Assembly: GCA_023458555.1 (NCBI GenBank)
Contig: JAEWYS010000014.1
Coordinates: forward strand, 310,001 to 374,000
Length of the DNA: 64,000 bases
Source: Bacteroidota bacterium
GTDB taxonomy: Bacteria; Bacteroidota; Bacteroidia; Cytophagales; Cytophagaceae
Reading direction: 5' to 3'
A program made the position numbers and the translations under genes. Numbering within the stretch: position 1 is the stretch's first letter; each line of letters starts with the position of its first letter. Below are positions 27,874-37,432 of the stretch, piece by piece. The notes beneath the pieces were generated by a model. That model saw only the letters and a program-made list of their open reading frames with translations, made no database searches and had not been told where the DNA came from.

Positions 27874-29081
27874 TATTTTCCTGAAGGATAAATCATAAGA
27901 TATCGGATATTTTGTAATTGCCCCTGTTCATTTTCCAGTTGCATGTGTCCGAATTGTTCTCCACCCATGTATAATCCCGGGTCATGATCTACGGATATTT
28001 CAACAAACAGGGATATACGTTTTTCAATACCGATCGATAACTGATCCGGAAACTCAAAATTCATTACGAAATTAAAAAGGTCTGAATTGCTCTCTGCAAA
28101 TCTCGCAACAAGCGCCTCCACATTCAGACGCAGAGAAGTTTCTTCTGCATCTTCGCCAGACAAGGCTATTTTACCGGCAGGTGAACGCTCTACCGCCCGC
28201 AGCAGCTTAAGACGATCAGCTACTTTCGCCACCAGATTATATCCCGGATCTGTATACAAATAGTCCAGTGAAACTCTCGTCCGCATGACTTGCTTTTTGG
28301 AAAACAATACAGCATTCACATCGCTGACCACCTGAATAAAATTGGTCTTATACTTCAGCTCCTCATAGTCTTTAAGCTCTTTGAGGCGCTGAATTTTCTT
28401 ATAAATGGCTGCCTGATACTGTATCTTATTGATGTAATCAATGATTTGCGACTGAATTTCTGTAAGATAATCCCTGTTGCGAACCAGTGTATAGCGTAAC
28501 TCCAATACAATGCTATTAAGCTCCGCGTCAATAATCGTATTGAAAAATCCTTGCGATTCTGAAAGGATCTGTTCAGACTCACGGATCAGGTTAATAATAT
28601 CGTCTCTTTTCTTCTTATACTTTTCGAGTTCCTGCAGCTTGATTACATAGTTTGCCTGATTCTTATAGGTATCATCTATATTTTTATGAAGCTTGATTAC
28701 TTCTCTCGATGTCGTGGAATGAATCTTCTTGAGAGATCGCTTGATGTTTCTCAGAAACCGGGCGTTGTTGTCTATACGATAGTAGCGAAGGTTTTCATTC
28801 AGCGCCTGTATATTATCATTGATAAAGCTGGTCGTCACCTCACCAATTTCCAGAAACTCTTCTATAAAAGTAGTAATCCTGTCATCCAGACTTACAATAT
28901 TGTTATTCTCATGAATAAATTCATGTATAACCAGCTTTTCCAGTTTCTCATCGCTCATGTCTTCCCGGGCCAGAATCTCTGATTTGTTTATAGAGTCCTT
29001 GTTCCCGAAAAGCATTTCAATGACCTCCTTATTCTGGTTCAGAAGATTAATCAGGTCTCTTATACTGAGTGGCTGCTTCAC
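27873..29081 (-). CDS. MksF/JetA-like kleisin subunit
   Basis: 402 residues, GTG start at 29081; no nearer ATG fits. The N-terminal 60 residues look like a winged helix (LSIRDLINLLNQNKEVIEML), the centre (about 90-250) is a long helical bundle (NLRYYRIDNNARFLRNIKRSL, KKRDDIINLIRESEQIL), and the C-terminus of about 100 residues is a second globular part. This matches the MksF/JetA kleisin architecture, in which the protein links the two ATPase heads. It is first in the three-gene operon and is transcribed away from the giant surface protein gene. Family identity is inferred from context and shape. Confidence 0.65.
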   Translation of the reverse strand: MKQPLSIRDLINLLNQNKEVIEMLFGNKDSINKSEILAREDMSDEKLEKLVIHEFIHENNNIVSLDDRITTFIEEFLEIGEVTTSFINDNIQALNENLRYYRIDNNARFLRNIKRSLKKIHSTTSREVIKLHKNIDDTYKNQANYVIKLQELEKYKKKRDDIINLIRESEQILSESQGFFNTIIDAELNSIVLELRYTLVRNRDYLTEIQSQIIDYINKIQYQAAIYKKIQRLKELKDYEELKYKTNFIQVVSDVNAVLFSKKQVMRTRVSLDYLYTDPGYNLVAKVADRLKLLRAVERSPAGKIALSGEDAEETSLRLNVEALVARFAESNSDLFNFVMNFEFPDQLSIGIEKRISLFVEISVDHDPGLYMGGEQFGHMQLENEQGQLQNIRYLMIYPSGK

Positions 29082-29173
29082 TTTCTTCCCTTTCTCAAAG
29101 AATGAAAGATACAGTATTTTAAAAAAACAGTGAACCTATGTGGATAAGTAAAGAAGATCTTCCTGAATTAGTA

Positions 29174-29207
29174 AAATAAAATCATCCCGGAAATAAAATC
29201 GTCCCGG
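29174..29207. repeat. Tandem 17-bp duplication in a divergent promoter region
   Basis: AAATAAAATCATCCCGG (29174-29190) is followed directly by a copy differing at one base (29191-29207, with G for A). It lies between the SMC operon start and the giant surface-protein promoter. It may be a regulator binding site or a chance duplication. Confidence 0.6.
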
Positions 29208-29231
29208 GTTACTATTCGATCGTTTTTTGTA

Positions 29232-29239
29232 TAAATTTG
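29232..29239 (+). promoter_or_regulatory. Bacteroidota-type -7 element of the giant surface protein gene
   Basis: TAAATTTG fits TAnnTTTG. The frame of the giant protein opens at a TTG inside it (29237), so translation should start downstream, most likely at ATG 29360, giving a leader of about 115 bases. No good -33 element was seen. Confidence 0.45.
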
Positions 29240-29359
29240 GACTGTACGGTTATACCTCGTTTATACATTAATTTACTTAATGTTTTTCCCAAAAACACAG
29301 CCATAATGTATCATTTACCGTATGTGAAAGCGTTTGCAAACAAAAAAACTTCCTCTTGC

Positions 29360-32300
29360 ATGAAAAAAAGTTTACTCTTTTTTAGCCTTATTTACATCAT
29401 AATTGGATTTCATGATCTTTATGCTCAATGTGGTACAGAAGCTTTTACCGTCACGGACTGGTGTGAAAACCAGTTTGCCGAATGGGAAATAACAAACCCT
29501 GACCCCGATGCCCGATATCGCTGGTATCAGCTTGATAAGGATGAAGACGGCAATGTAACGCATACTTCGGAATACCATTACGGAGCCAACGAAAACGGGA
29601 CGCGCTTTGTATCGCCAACGAGATATACAACCCCTGTTCCGACACCAGTTACTCCGAATTGGGACAGCCGGACCTTTTATTATGTAAAGGAAAAAGATGT
29701 GCAATTTGCTCCGACTGTTCCGGCGGCAACTAATAATACAAACAACGGTAACTCCCCAACTTATGGAGTAGATTTCACAACAACTGTAAGGACGGTGTTT
29801 CATGATGTAACCGTTCCTGTCTTTTCATACTATCTTCAGCCAAATCAGACGTATCACATTCAGATAAGAATCGGCATGTATTATTCTGAAGTATTTACGT
29901 TTCAAAGAGGTAACACCCAACAAATTGGCAATGTATACTTTATAAAAGTACCTGTTGACATTTCTGTTGAACCAGGAAGCTATACAATGGAAGTGATTAC
30001 CAATCCGGCACCGGCATCATTGCCTGGCGGGACCAACCCGATTCCGGATGGACTTGCATGGATGCCTGCCAATACATATACTTTCCCTGTTAACAGTACA
30101 GAAGGACTCAATATTACAGGGTCCACTTCATTGCCAGGCGGAAATCAGGCTATGATATTTGAATGGAATACCACTACGTACTGTCCGATAAGAGAAACTC
30201 CTCCTGCCCAAAAAACAACTGTAGGATGTTGTACCCCTGTTATTGGCTCTGTCTCGCTCAGTGCAACCGAGCCGATCATTGTATCCGGGACTGACAATAC
30301 GACACTGACTATTACCAACTATGTCGACGAAAATAACACCTTTATGTGGTATAAAGACGGAGTTGCTCTCGGTCATACCGGCATGAGCTATACAACCAAT
30401 CAGGCAGGGGTATACAGCGTCAGAGAAATTGAGAGTCCCGCGTTTGCAGATAATATCAGTTGCTATTCAATAGGCCTGTTTGAGATTCAGGAGCGGGCGC
30501 TTTTCGCCCGTCTGCTATCTGCTCCCAAAGCTGAATATTGCGTAGGAGATGAAATAGAAATCGAAGCATACGGTGATATTACTTCCTTAAAGTGGACACC
30601 GGAAGCATTCGTTCAGAATCCTGTCTCAAAAATCACCAAGGCTGTCCTTGGTGTTGAAGCGAGCTCTCTGAACTTCATTGTAGAAGGTGATATTATTACC
30701 GACAACCGGATCATCAATGGTGACTTTGAGTCAGGCAATCAGGATTTTTACACTGACCTGGGATACTATTCCAATACCACTGGTTCTCCAAGCTCAGGTC
30801 AGTATAGTATCAGCACCTATGTTACTCCTAACCAAAGCTACTGGTCTGCAACGACCGATAATAATATTGATCAGCAATGCAGACGCGATGGTAATTTCCT
30901 TTATGCAGATGGCTTTGGTCCGGATCATGGCGGCGGATCGACCGAAGGTGTGGTCTGGCGGCAAACAGTTACCGTCACGCCCTCAAAAGAATATACATTC
31001 TCGATGGATCATGCCAATATCTGCTGGAATAATACGGCTCACTCCACGGACAGGGTTGCCCATGCCGATGCTACATTTAACATATACATCAACGGGCAGC
31101 TGATGCTGACAACTACTACCGATGGAAACGGAGAATACAATGGTGTGTGTCGCTGGAAAACCGACACATTCGAATGGAACTCACTGAAAAACACAACCGC
31201 TACCATTGAAATCCGCCAGGTAAGAGGCGATACGCCTGGACGGGATTATGCTATTGACAATATTTTCTTCGGAGGTCCCGCGACTCAGACCGCTATGGTT
31301 ACCGTAGGACCCATCAATGACTGCTTTGATGTAATAGCAGAAGCTGGTGACTGTGACGGAGATTCTGTCATGCTAAGCGCCAAAGCGATCAACACAATAT
31401 CCGGTGAAATAGTAGGCTATATCGACCGCTGGGAAAAAGCAGATGATAATACAGTAGTAGGCACAGGATCTCCGATTTATGTAAAACCGACTTCAACAAC
31501 CAAATATGTCGCTTTCGGTTACTTCCCTGCAAGCAGCATTATTATCAACGGTGACTTTGAGCTGGGCTTAAACGGGTTCAATTATGGTGCCGGCAAAGGT
31601 CTCTATAATCAGGGAACCGGCGTCGGAAGCTTTTCTGTACTCACTAATCCCACAGCAACCAGTTGTGGCACGTATTGTGTAAATCTGGGGGATCACACTA
31701 CCGGTTCTGGCAATATGTTGTTCGTTGATCCTCAAAATCAGGATGGCGATGTCATATCTTACGATATCACTGCGGAAGCGGGTAAAAAATATGCATTCTC
31801 CCTTTTCATCGCCAATGCGGTTAACTTTACCCAGAACGCTATGGGTAAGGCATCAAGTATCAGCTTTATCATCGAAGATGCCGGAGGCACCAGACAAACT
31901 ATTGCGTCCATAGAACTGGAAAGAGATAATGACTGGCGCGAACTTAGTTCCATTTGGGAAGCTCCCGCAGACAGGGACTATCAGCTGATCATCCGTGCGG
32001 TAGGAGATGACAATCTGGAAGGCAGCGGAGGTAATGACTTTGTTATCGATGATATCAGACTTTCCACCTTGATTGATATCATATATACTGATACAGTGGA
32101 AGTAGAACCGTGTATCAATTGCCTACCAGGTAAAATATCAGGTAATCAGGAAATATGCTACAATACCATACCTGCAGGTTTCTCCAATGTAGAGACTCCG
32201 GAAACAGTAGAAGGAACCTATACTATCGAGTGGCAAAAATCCACCGATCTGCTTACCTGGACCCCGATCGCCAGCAGCAACAGGCTTGCCTACTCTGAAA

Positions 32301-35300
32301 CAGCCACACTTACTGCTGACACCTATTACAGAAGAAAAATGTCGTCAGCAGCATGTACAGAATATTTCTCCGATACAATAAAGGTAACAGTTGCCCCTAT
32401 CGTTGTTCCGGGATCGATCGAAGATGATCAGACCATATGTGCAGGGTCCATACCGGATCCTATTACAGAACTCATACCTGCTTCCGGTGGCTTTGATCCG
32501 ATTGAATATTACTGGCAGCGTTCATATGACAATGACAAGTGGGAAGAAATACTGGCAGCCAATGATAAGGATTATATAGAAAGTATATCCCTGACTGATA
32601 CAACCTGGTACAGAAGAAGAGTTGAAACCGGAAGCTGCGCTCAGGTAACGGATATCAATGAAAGCATTACCGGAACCAACCTGAACCAGATTTCCTATAC
32701 AGGAACCTGGACGAATGGCTCAGGTCTGAATAAATACCTGGGAACAGACCGGTTTTCCTCCACCGCTGGTTCCGGTTATTCTATTTCTTTCTACGGCACA
32801 GAGCTTAAGATATATGCACAACAAGGTGCTGACCGGGGAATATTTGGCGTATCAGTCAATGGCAGCACAGAAACCATGACCGATCTTTATCTCGACTCTC
32901 CGGGCAATGAGCAGGTAGCTGTTTATACTACTGGTCGTCTTCCGTTAGATACGCATACCGTTGTTGTACGAGTTACAGGCAACGCACACACCGATGCAAC
33001 AGATGCTATCGTAAGTCTTGACCGGATACAGATTATTTCTACCCGCTACAGCAATGTAGTACGGATTGCTGTTCAACCGGAAATTGATCCGGGAAGCATA
33101 GGCCAGAATGATACCATATGCGCCAATTCCCTCCCTGCTCCATTTACCAATCTGACTTCGGCAACTGGCGGGGACGGAACATACACCTACCAGTGGCAGA
33201 AATCCGATGACGGACTTGCATGGACAGACATAAGTGGAGCTACCTTTGCAAGCTACACAGAAACAACCCCTCTCACCGACACTACCTGGTACAGAAGGAA
33301 AGTCACTGCTGGTATTTGTCCACCTCAGTTTACCGACTCTGTTCAGATTGTAGTGATTTCGGAATTAATTCCATCGGTAAGTATTGAAGCTGATCAGACA
33401 ACAATTTGTGAAGATGCGACAGTCTCTTTCTCTATCCAAAGCAAAGGTGGAGGCGGTAGCAGCCCGACCTATGAATGGTTTAGAAACAGCGAGACTACTC
33501 CTCTCGCTACTACTGAAGACTATGAAGCCTCAAACATAACAGATGGAGATGAATTTTATCTTGTTTTGACTTCATCAGAAGATTGTGCAACGCCTAAAAC
33601 CGCTACATCCAGTAAAATCACTATCAATGTAGAGCTGCTTCCTTCTGCGGCTGCTATAACACAGGACGACTCCAGCTTATGCATTTCCGCTATTACTCTT
33701 GATGCAACAGCTCCGGTAAACGGAACAGGAACCTGGTCAATAAGAGCAGGTGATGCAGGAACTCTGCAACCCAGCGCTTCAGCCAATCCTGTCACTGTTT
33801 CTGATCTGGAACCGGGGACTACCACAAGGGTATACTGGACTGTAAGTACTGGCACGGAGTGCCCGTCACAAATTGACTCTGTCGATATTACCAGAACAGG
33901 TACATTAACCGCTCCTGACCCGGGAGAGGATGAAACAATTTGTGCTTCGGTGACAACGCTTCAGCTCAACAATAATGCGGCAGCAGGTGAAACCGCTACA
34001 TTCAGCGCTGAAGCTCCGGCTACTATATCAGCCACCGGACTTGCCGGCAACTTCTCTCCGGGCGAAAATAAATTCTTCCTTACCCTCTCTAATGGTTCCT
34101 GCGAAGCTACAGAAGAGATTATCATTACGGTAATTGATGTGCCTGCACAACCGGATCCCATCACCGGCCCTTCAGGTATCATATGTGCCGGAACAGAAGA
34201 TCACGTTTATAGTATAGATCCTGTGGCAGATGCTACCTCCTATGAGTGGAGCATAACCGGCTCTGGTCTGAGCCTGCAAAATCCGGTTGACGAAACTTCT
34301 GTCAGACTGGATGCTGGTCTGACGGCAACCAATGGTGTCATAAGTGTTGTTGCTGTAAATATCTGCGGTAATAGTACTCCTCAGACAATTAATGTTGATG
34401 TAACTCCCATCATTGATCCGACGGTCTCCATTATGGCCGATAAAACAAGTCTTTGTGCTGACGGTACAGTTAATTTTACTGTTGCCACTGTCGGAAGCGA
34501 AATGACAACTCCTACGTATGAATGGTATATATACCGAAACGGAACAGCTATCGCTACCGGAGAAACCCAGCCGTCCGTTGAACTATCTAATCTTCAGGAC
34601 AAGGATAGTATCTACGTGAAAGTTACTTCCGATTACGCGTGCCCGGGAACTGGCTCTGCCAATTCTGCCAAAACAGGTCTGACGATAATACCGATGAAAC
34701 CTGTATCTGTAGATATCACAACAGATCTGAATATGCCAGTTTGTGAAGGAACAGCAGTTACATTTACCGCCACACCAACCAATGGCGGAACCAGTCCCGT
34801 CTACGAATGGCGCTCTGGAAGCACAGTGCTCGGGACAACCAATCCGATTACCCTGACGCTTAATACAACTACTTCCGTTACAGTTGAGCTAACAAGCAAT
34901 GAGCTATGCTATGCCAATGAAACAGCCACCGAAGTGCTTGAGTTTAGCATTACTCCGAATCTTACGTTCTCGGCAATGTTACAACCAGAGAATGCCTATA
35001 CTTGCAAAAACACCCCACATAACTTCCTCGCCGGGGGAAATAACCTGGGAAGCGATCCTGTTTATACTTGGAAAGTAAACAATATTGAAGTTCAACAATC
35101 CGGAGAGCAAACTTACCTCTTCGCTAACACAAGCACTCCAGGAGTATATACCATTGAAGTGATCGTAGAGTCCTCTGAAGAATGTGTCACCAAAAGAAAG
35201 GATACCGTAAAAACCAATTTTGAGATCGTTGACTTACCAACTGTTTCCATATCCGGTCCCGGGCGCTATTGTGAAAATGAATTTGTTATACTACAGGCTA

Positions 35301-36451
35301 GCGGAGCATTGTCTTATTCCTGGTATAGAAACAGTTCATCCGCTTCCAACATTGGCACCGGTTCCAGTCTTCCGGTCGCTTCTGATGGAAACTACATTGT
35401 AGTAGGTAAGGACAACAATGAATGTACCAGCGCAGATACGCTTAATGTTACTGTACTTGCTCCAAGAGCCACTATTGTGTCCGACAGAGGATTTACAGAA
35501 TGTGAAGGAGTAATGCTGACACTCAGTATTTCGGAAACAGCCGATTCATACACATGGAGCAGAAACGGCGTTTCTATTGGTACTACACAAAGTATCCCGG
35601 TCACTGAGCCAGGTACATATAAAATAGAAGTAATGCTGGACGATCAGGTTCAATGTGAAACATCAAGTGAACAAATCATTACATTCCTTCCTGTTCCGGA
35701 ACCTCATCTTAATTATCCGGACACATTGATTTGCGAAGGAGAGCCGTTAGTGTACAGGGTAAACAACTATGGCGGAACACTGCAATGGTTCCGGGACGGA
35801 GAGGCTATTCCGGCATCCAACAGACAGGTATTTTCCATTACCGAATCCGGCACATACCATGTATTGGAAAACAACGGATATTGCGCAGAGAGTTCAAACA
35901 CTATACAGGTTATAATTGAAAAAGTACCGGTTGCCAATGCCGGATCTGATCTGTATATAGCACCGGGAGAAACTGTTCTCCTGAGTGGTCTGGCCAGCAA
36001 AGATGCCTACCAGTATGAATGGAACTCTTCTTCATGGATTTCTTCAATCAATGAACCGCAGGTTACTTTTGTACCGGAAGAAAAAGTTTCTTACTATATT
36101 CTGACAGTAAGTAGTCCTTCCGGCAAATGCTATAGCGAAGACGAAATGGTCATTACTATCGAATACCCTGTAACTGCCTGGAACTCCTTCTCTCCTAACG
36201 GAGACGGGCTCTATGATACATGGATCATAGAAAATATTGATGATTACCCCAATGCAGTAGTTGAAGTATACAACCGCTGGGGATCACTGGTCTTCAAGTC
36301 CAAAGGGTATAACAATGCCGGTGATGCATGGAAAGGCAATAATTACAGAAACGGGCAGCCTCTGCCAACTGCCACGTATTATTACATTATCTACCCTAAT
36401 GGTGGCAATGTCAGAAAACCAATTACAGGTGATGTAACGATTGTGCGCTAA
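29360..36451 (+). CDS. Giant Ig-repeat surface protein with gliding-type (T9SS type-B) C-terminus
   Basis: About 2363 residues; ATG 29360 is preferred because MKKSLLFFSLIYIIIGFHDLYAQ is a clear signal peptide, whereas the frame opens 41 codons earlier inside a promoter. The mature protein begins Cys-rich (CGTEAFTVTDWCENQ). Two NGDFE-type jelly-roll modules, likely carbohydrate binding, are encoded at about 30710-31290 and 31545-32080. Cys-bearing Ig-like domains follow (openings ICYNTIPAGF, ICAGSIPDPI, ICANSLPAPF, then about ten more). One extra jelly-roll-like module sits inside an Ig repeat at about 32650-33030. The last 90 residues are the gliding motility-associated C-terminal domain (WNSFSPNGDGLYDTW, VYNRWG). 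Probable surface adhesin or polysaccharide-binding protein. Confidence 0.9.
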   Translation: MKKSLLFFSLIYIIIGFHDLYAQCGTEAFTVTDWCENQFAEWEITNPDPDARYRWYQLDKDEDGNVTHTSEYHYGANENGTRFVSPTRYTTPVPTPVTPNWDSRTFYYVKEKDVQFAPTVPAATNNTNNGNSPTYGVDFTTTVRTVFHDVTVPVFSYYLQPNQTYHIQIRIGMYYSEVFTFQRGNTQQIGNVYFIKVPVDISVEPGSYTMEVITNPAPASLPGGTNPIPDGLAWMPANTYTFPVNSTEGLNITGSTSLPGGNQAMIFEWNTTTYCPIRETPPAQKTTVGCCTPVIGSVSLSATEPIIVSGTDNTTLTITNYVDENNTFMWYKDGVALGHTGMSYTTNQAGVYSVREIESPAFADNISCYSIGLFEIQERALFARLLSAPKAEYCVGDEIEIEAYGDITSLKWTPEAFVQNPVSKITKAVLGVEASSLNFIVEGDIITDNRIINGDFESGNQDFYTDLGYYSNTTGSPSSGQYSISTYVTPNQSYWSATTDNNIDQQCRRDGNFLYADGFGPDHGGGSTEGVVWRQTVTVTPSKEYTFSMDHANICWNNTAHSTDRVAHADATFNIYINGQLMLTTTTDGNGEYNGVCRWKTDTFEWNSLKNTTATIEIRQVRGDTPGRDYAIDNIFFGGPATQTAMVTVGPINDCFDVIAEAGDCDGDSVMLSAKAINTISGEIVGYIDRWEKADDNTVVGTGSPIYVKPTSTTKYVAFGYFPASSIIINGDFELGLNGFNYGAGKGLYNQGTGVGSFSVLTNPTATSCGTYCVNLGDHTTGSGNMLFVDPQNQDGDVISYDITAEAGKKYAFSLFIANAVNFTQNAMGKASSISFIIEDAGGTRQTIASIELERDNDWRELSSIWEAPADRDYQLIIRAVGDDNLEGSGGNDFVIDDIRLSTLIDIIYTDTVEVEPCINCLPGKISGNQEICYNTIPAGFSNVETPETVEGTYTIEWQKSTDLLTWTPIASSNRLAYSETATLTADTYYRRKMSSAACTEYFSDTIKVTVAPIVVPGSIEDDQTICAGSIPDPITELIPASGGFDPIEYYWQRSYDNDKWEEILAANDKDYIESISLTDTTWYRRRVETGSCAQVTDINESITGTNLNQISYTGTWTNGSGLNKYLGTDRFSSTAGSGYSISFYGTELKIYAQQGADRGIFGVSVNGSTETMTDLYLDSPGNEQVAVYTTGRLPLDTHTVVVRVTGNAHTDATDAIVSLDRIQIISTRYSNVVRIAVQPEIDPGSIGQNDTICANSLPAPFTNLTSATGGDGTYTYQWQKSDDGLAWTDISGATFASYTETTPLTDTTWYRRKVTAGICPPQFTDSVQIVVISELIPSVSIEADQTTICEDATVSFSIQSKGGGGSSPTYEWFRNSETTPLATTEDYEASNITDGDEFYLVLTSSEDCATPKTATSSKITINVELLPSAAAITQDDSSLCISAITLDATAPVNGTGTWSIRAGDAGTLQPSASANPVTVSDLEPGTTTRVYWTVSTGTECPSQIDSVDITRTGTLTAPDPGEDETICASVTTLQLNNNAAAGETATFSAEAPATISATGLAGNFSPGENKFFLTLSNGSCEATEEIIITVIDVPAQPDPITGPSGIICAGTEDHVYSIDPVADATSYEWSITGSGLSLQNPVDETSVRLDAGLTATNGVISVVAVNICGNSTPQTINVDVTPIIDPTVSIMADKTSLCADGTVNFTVATVGSEMTTPTYEWYIYRNGTAIATGETQPSVELSNLQDKDSIYVKVTSDYACPGTGSANSAKTGLTIIPMKPVSVDITTDLNMPVCEGTAVTFTATPTNGGTSPVYEWRSGSTVLGTTNPITLTLNTTTSVTVELTSNELCYANETATEVLEFSITPNLTFSAMLQPENAYTCKNTPHNFLAGGNNLGSDPVYTWKVNNIEVQQSGEQTYLFANTSTPGVYTIEVIVESSEECVTKRKDTVKTNFEIVDLPTVSISGPGRYCENEFVILQASGALSYSWYRNSSSASNIGTGSSLPVASDGNYIVVGKDNNECTSADTLNVTVLAPRATIVSDRGFTECEGVMLTLSISETADSYTWSRNGVSIGTTQSIPVTEPGTYKIEVMLDDQVQCETSSEQIITFLPVPEPHLNYPDTLICEGEPLVYRVNNYGGTLQWFRDGEAIPASNRQVFSITESGTYHVLENNGYCAESSNTIQVIIEKVPVANAGSDLYIAPGETVLLSGLASKDAYQYEWNSSSWISSINEPQVTFVPEEKVSYYILTVSSPSGKCYSEDEMVITIEYPVTAWNSFSPNGDGLYDTWIIENIDDYPNAVVEVYNRWGSLVFKSKGYNNAGDAWKGNNYRNGQPLPTATYYYIIYPNGGNVRKPITGDVTIVR

Positions 36452-36476
36452 TCATTGAAGACACGAACAAACGAAT

Positions 36477-36513
36477 AAAAAAGCGGATGAAGTTTAGCTT
36501 CATCCGCTTTTTT
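36477..36513. terminator. Bidirectional terminator between convergent genes
   Basis: Sixteen-base arms (36477-36492, 36498-36513) with a 5-base loop, flanked by A and T runs, so it works in both directions: for the giant surface gene (plus) and msrB (minus). Confidence 0.92.
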
Positions 36514-36533
36514 ATTCTCAAAGTAATGCTATA

Positions 36534-37016
36534 TTACTCTGCCGGAATAAAATCCAGCGATACAGAGTTCACACAGTGGCGGATATTTTTCTCGGTAAAC
36601 CGTTCTCCTTCGAAGACATGCCCCAAGTGACCGTCACAGTTCGCACAAACTATCTCGATACGAAAACCATCCGGGTCCGGCAAGCGTTTTACGGCTCCTT
36701 CAACTTCATCATCAAAGCTTGGCCAGCCACAATTAGACTCAAACTTGTCTGATGAACGATACAAAGGTGCATTGCATTGACGGCATACATAGACTCCTTT
36801 TTCTTTGTGCTTATAGTATTTGCCGCTATAAGGCATTTCAGTGCCTTTGCGCAGAATAACTCGTTTTTCCTCCGGTGTAAGCTCATTATACTTTCCGGAA
36901 TCATGTCTTATCGTATCCATATGATTACTTAAATTTTCAGATTTATAACCTGACTGACTACAGGAAAACTCCATTCCTCCAAAAAAAATCAACAAAAGGT
37001 AAAAACTTAATTTCAT
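36534..37016 (-). CDS. msrB: Secreted peptide-methionine (R)-S-oxide reductase (MsrB)
   Basis: 160 residues with ATG at 37016. An N-terminal hydrophobic segment ending GGMEFSCSQ suggests export, possibly as a lipoprotein at Cys19. The MsrB domain (about 45-158) carries zinc-binding pairs CRQC and CANC, NCGWPSF, and the catalytic Cys in IRHCVNSVSLDF. It reduces the R-sulfoxide of methionine in oxidised envelope proteins. It is a single gene between two terminators. Confidence 0.93.
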   Translation of the reverse strand: MKLSFYLLLIFFGGMEFSCSQSGYKSENLSNHMDTIRHDSGKYNELTPEEKRVILRKGTEMPYSGKYYKHKEKGVYVCRQCNAPLYRSSDKFESNCGWPSFDDEVEGAVKRLPDPDGFRIEIVCANCDGHLGHVFEGERFTEKNIRHCVNSVSLDFIPAE

Positions 37017-37077
37017 AACCTGTAAACATCAGCCTGAATTCAATAGTTCTTTGCCGAAAACCAGTCTGTAAACGCAA

Positions 37078-37099
37078 AAAGCCGGATCATACCGGCTTT
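37078..37099 (-). terminator. Terminator of atpD-atpC
   Basis: Arms AAAGCCGG (37078-37085) and CCGGCTTT (37092-37099), 6-base loop, with a T run on the minus strand; about 27 bases past the atpC stop. Confidence 0.85.
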
Positions 37100-37125
37100 A
37101 AAATTTTTAGTGATTAAGATTTCAG

Positions 37126-37371
37126 TTATTTACCGGCAGACTCAGCCAATACAATAATATTGTTATTAAGTACTTCAACAGTACCACCATCCACAAAAAA
37201 ACGTTCCTCACCCTTATCCGACTGAACAACTATTTCTCCTTTATCCAGATTGGCAATCATAGGAGCGTGATTAAGAAGAACTTCAAACGGACCGGATGTC
37301 CCCGGAAAATTAGCTTTCTTGACTTCTCCGCTATAAACTTTATTATCTGGTGTAATAATTTCTAGATACAC
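37126..37371 (-). CDS. atpC: ATP synthase F1 epsilon subunit
   Basis: 81 residues with a GTG start at 37371. The N-terminal beta-barrel domain of epsilon is present (MYLEIITPDNKVYSGEVKK, SGPFEVLLNHAPMIANL). The usual C-terminal helical hairpin (inhibitory domain) is absent, giving the short form seen in many Bacteroidota. It follows atpD by 61 bases. The other F1 and Fo genes are elsewhere, as is common in this phylum. Confidence 0.95.
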   Translation of the reverse strand: MYLEIITPDNKVYSGEVKKANFPGTSGPFEVLLNHAPMIANLDKGEIVVQSDKGEERFFVDGGTVEVLNNNIIVLAESAGK

Positions 37372-37432
37372 TGTGTTAGTTTTTTAGTAGGTAGTGACTT
37401 TCATCACCACCTGTTTTTCAGAACGTTACTAC

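Noticed and set aside
23604..29081. Calling the SMC operon a complete Wadjet defence system
   Set aside because: No JetD-like TOPRIM gene is adjacent on either side.
29237..29360. TTG start for the giant surface protein at 29237
   Set aside because: It lies in the promoter; ATG 29360 begins a clean signal peptide.
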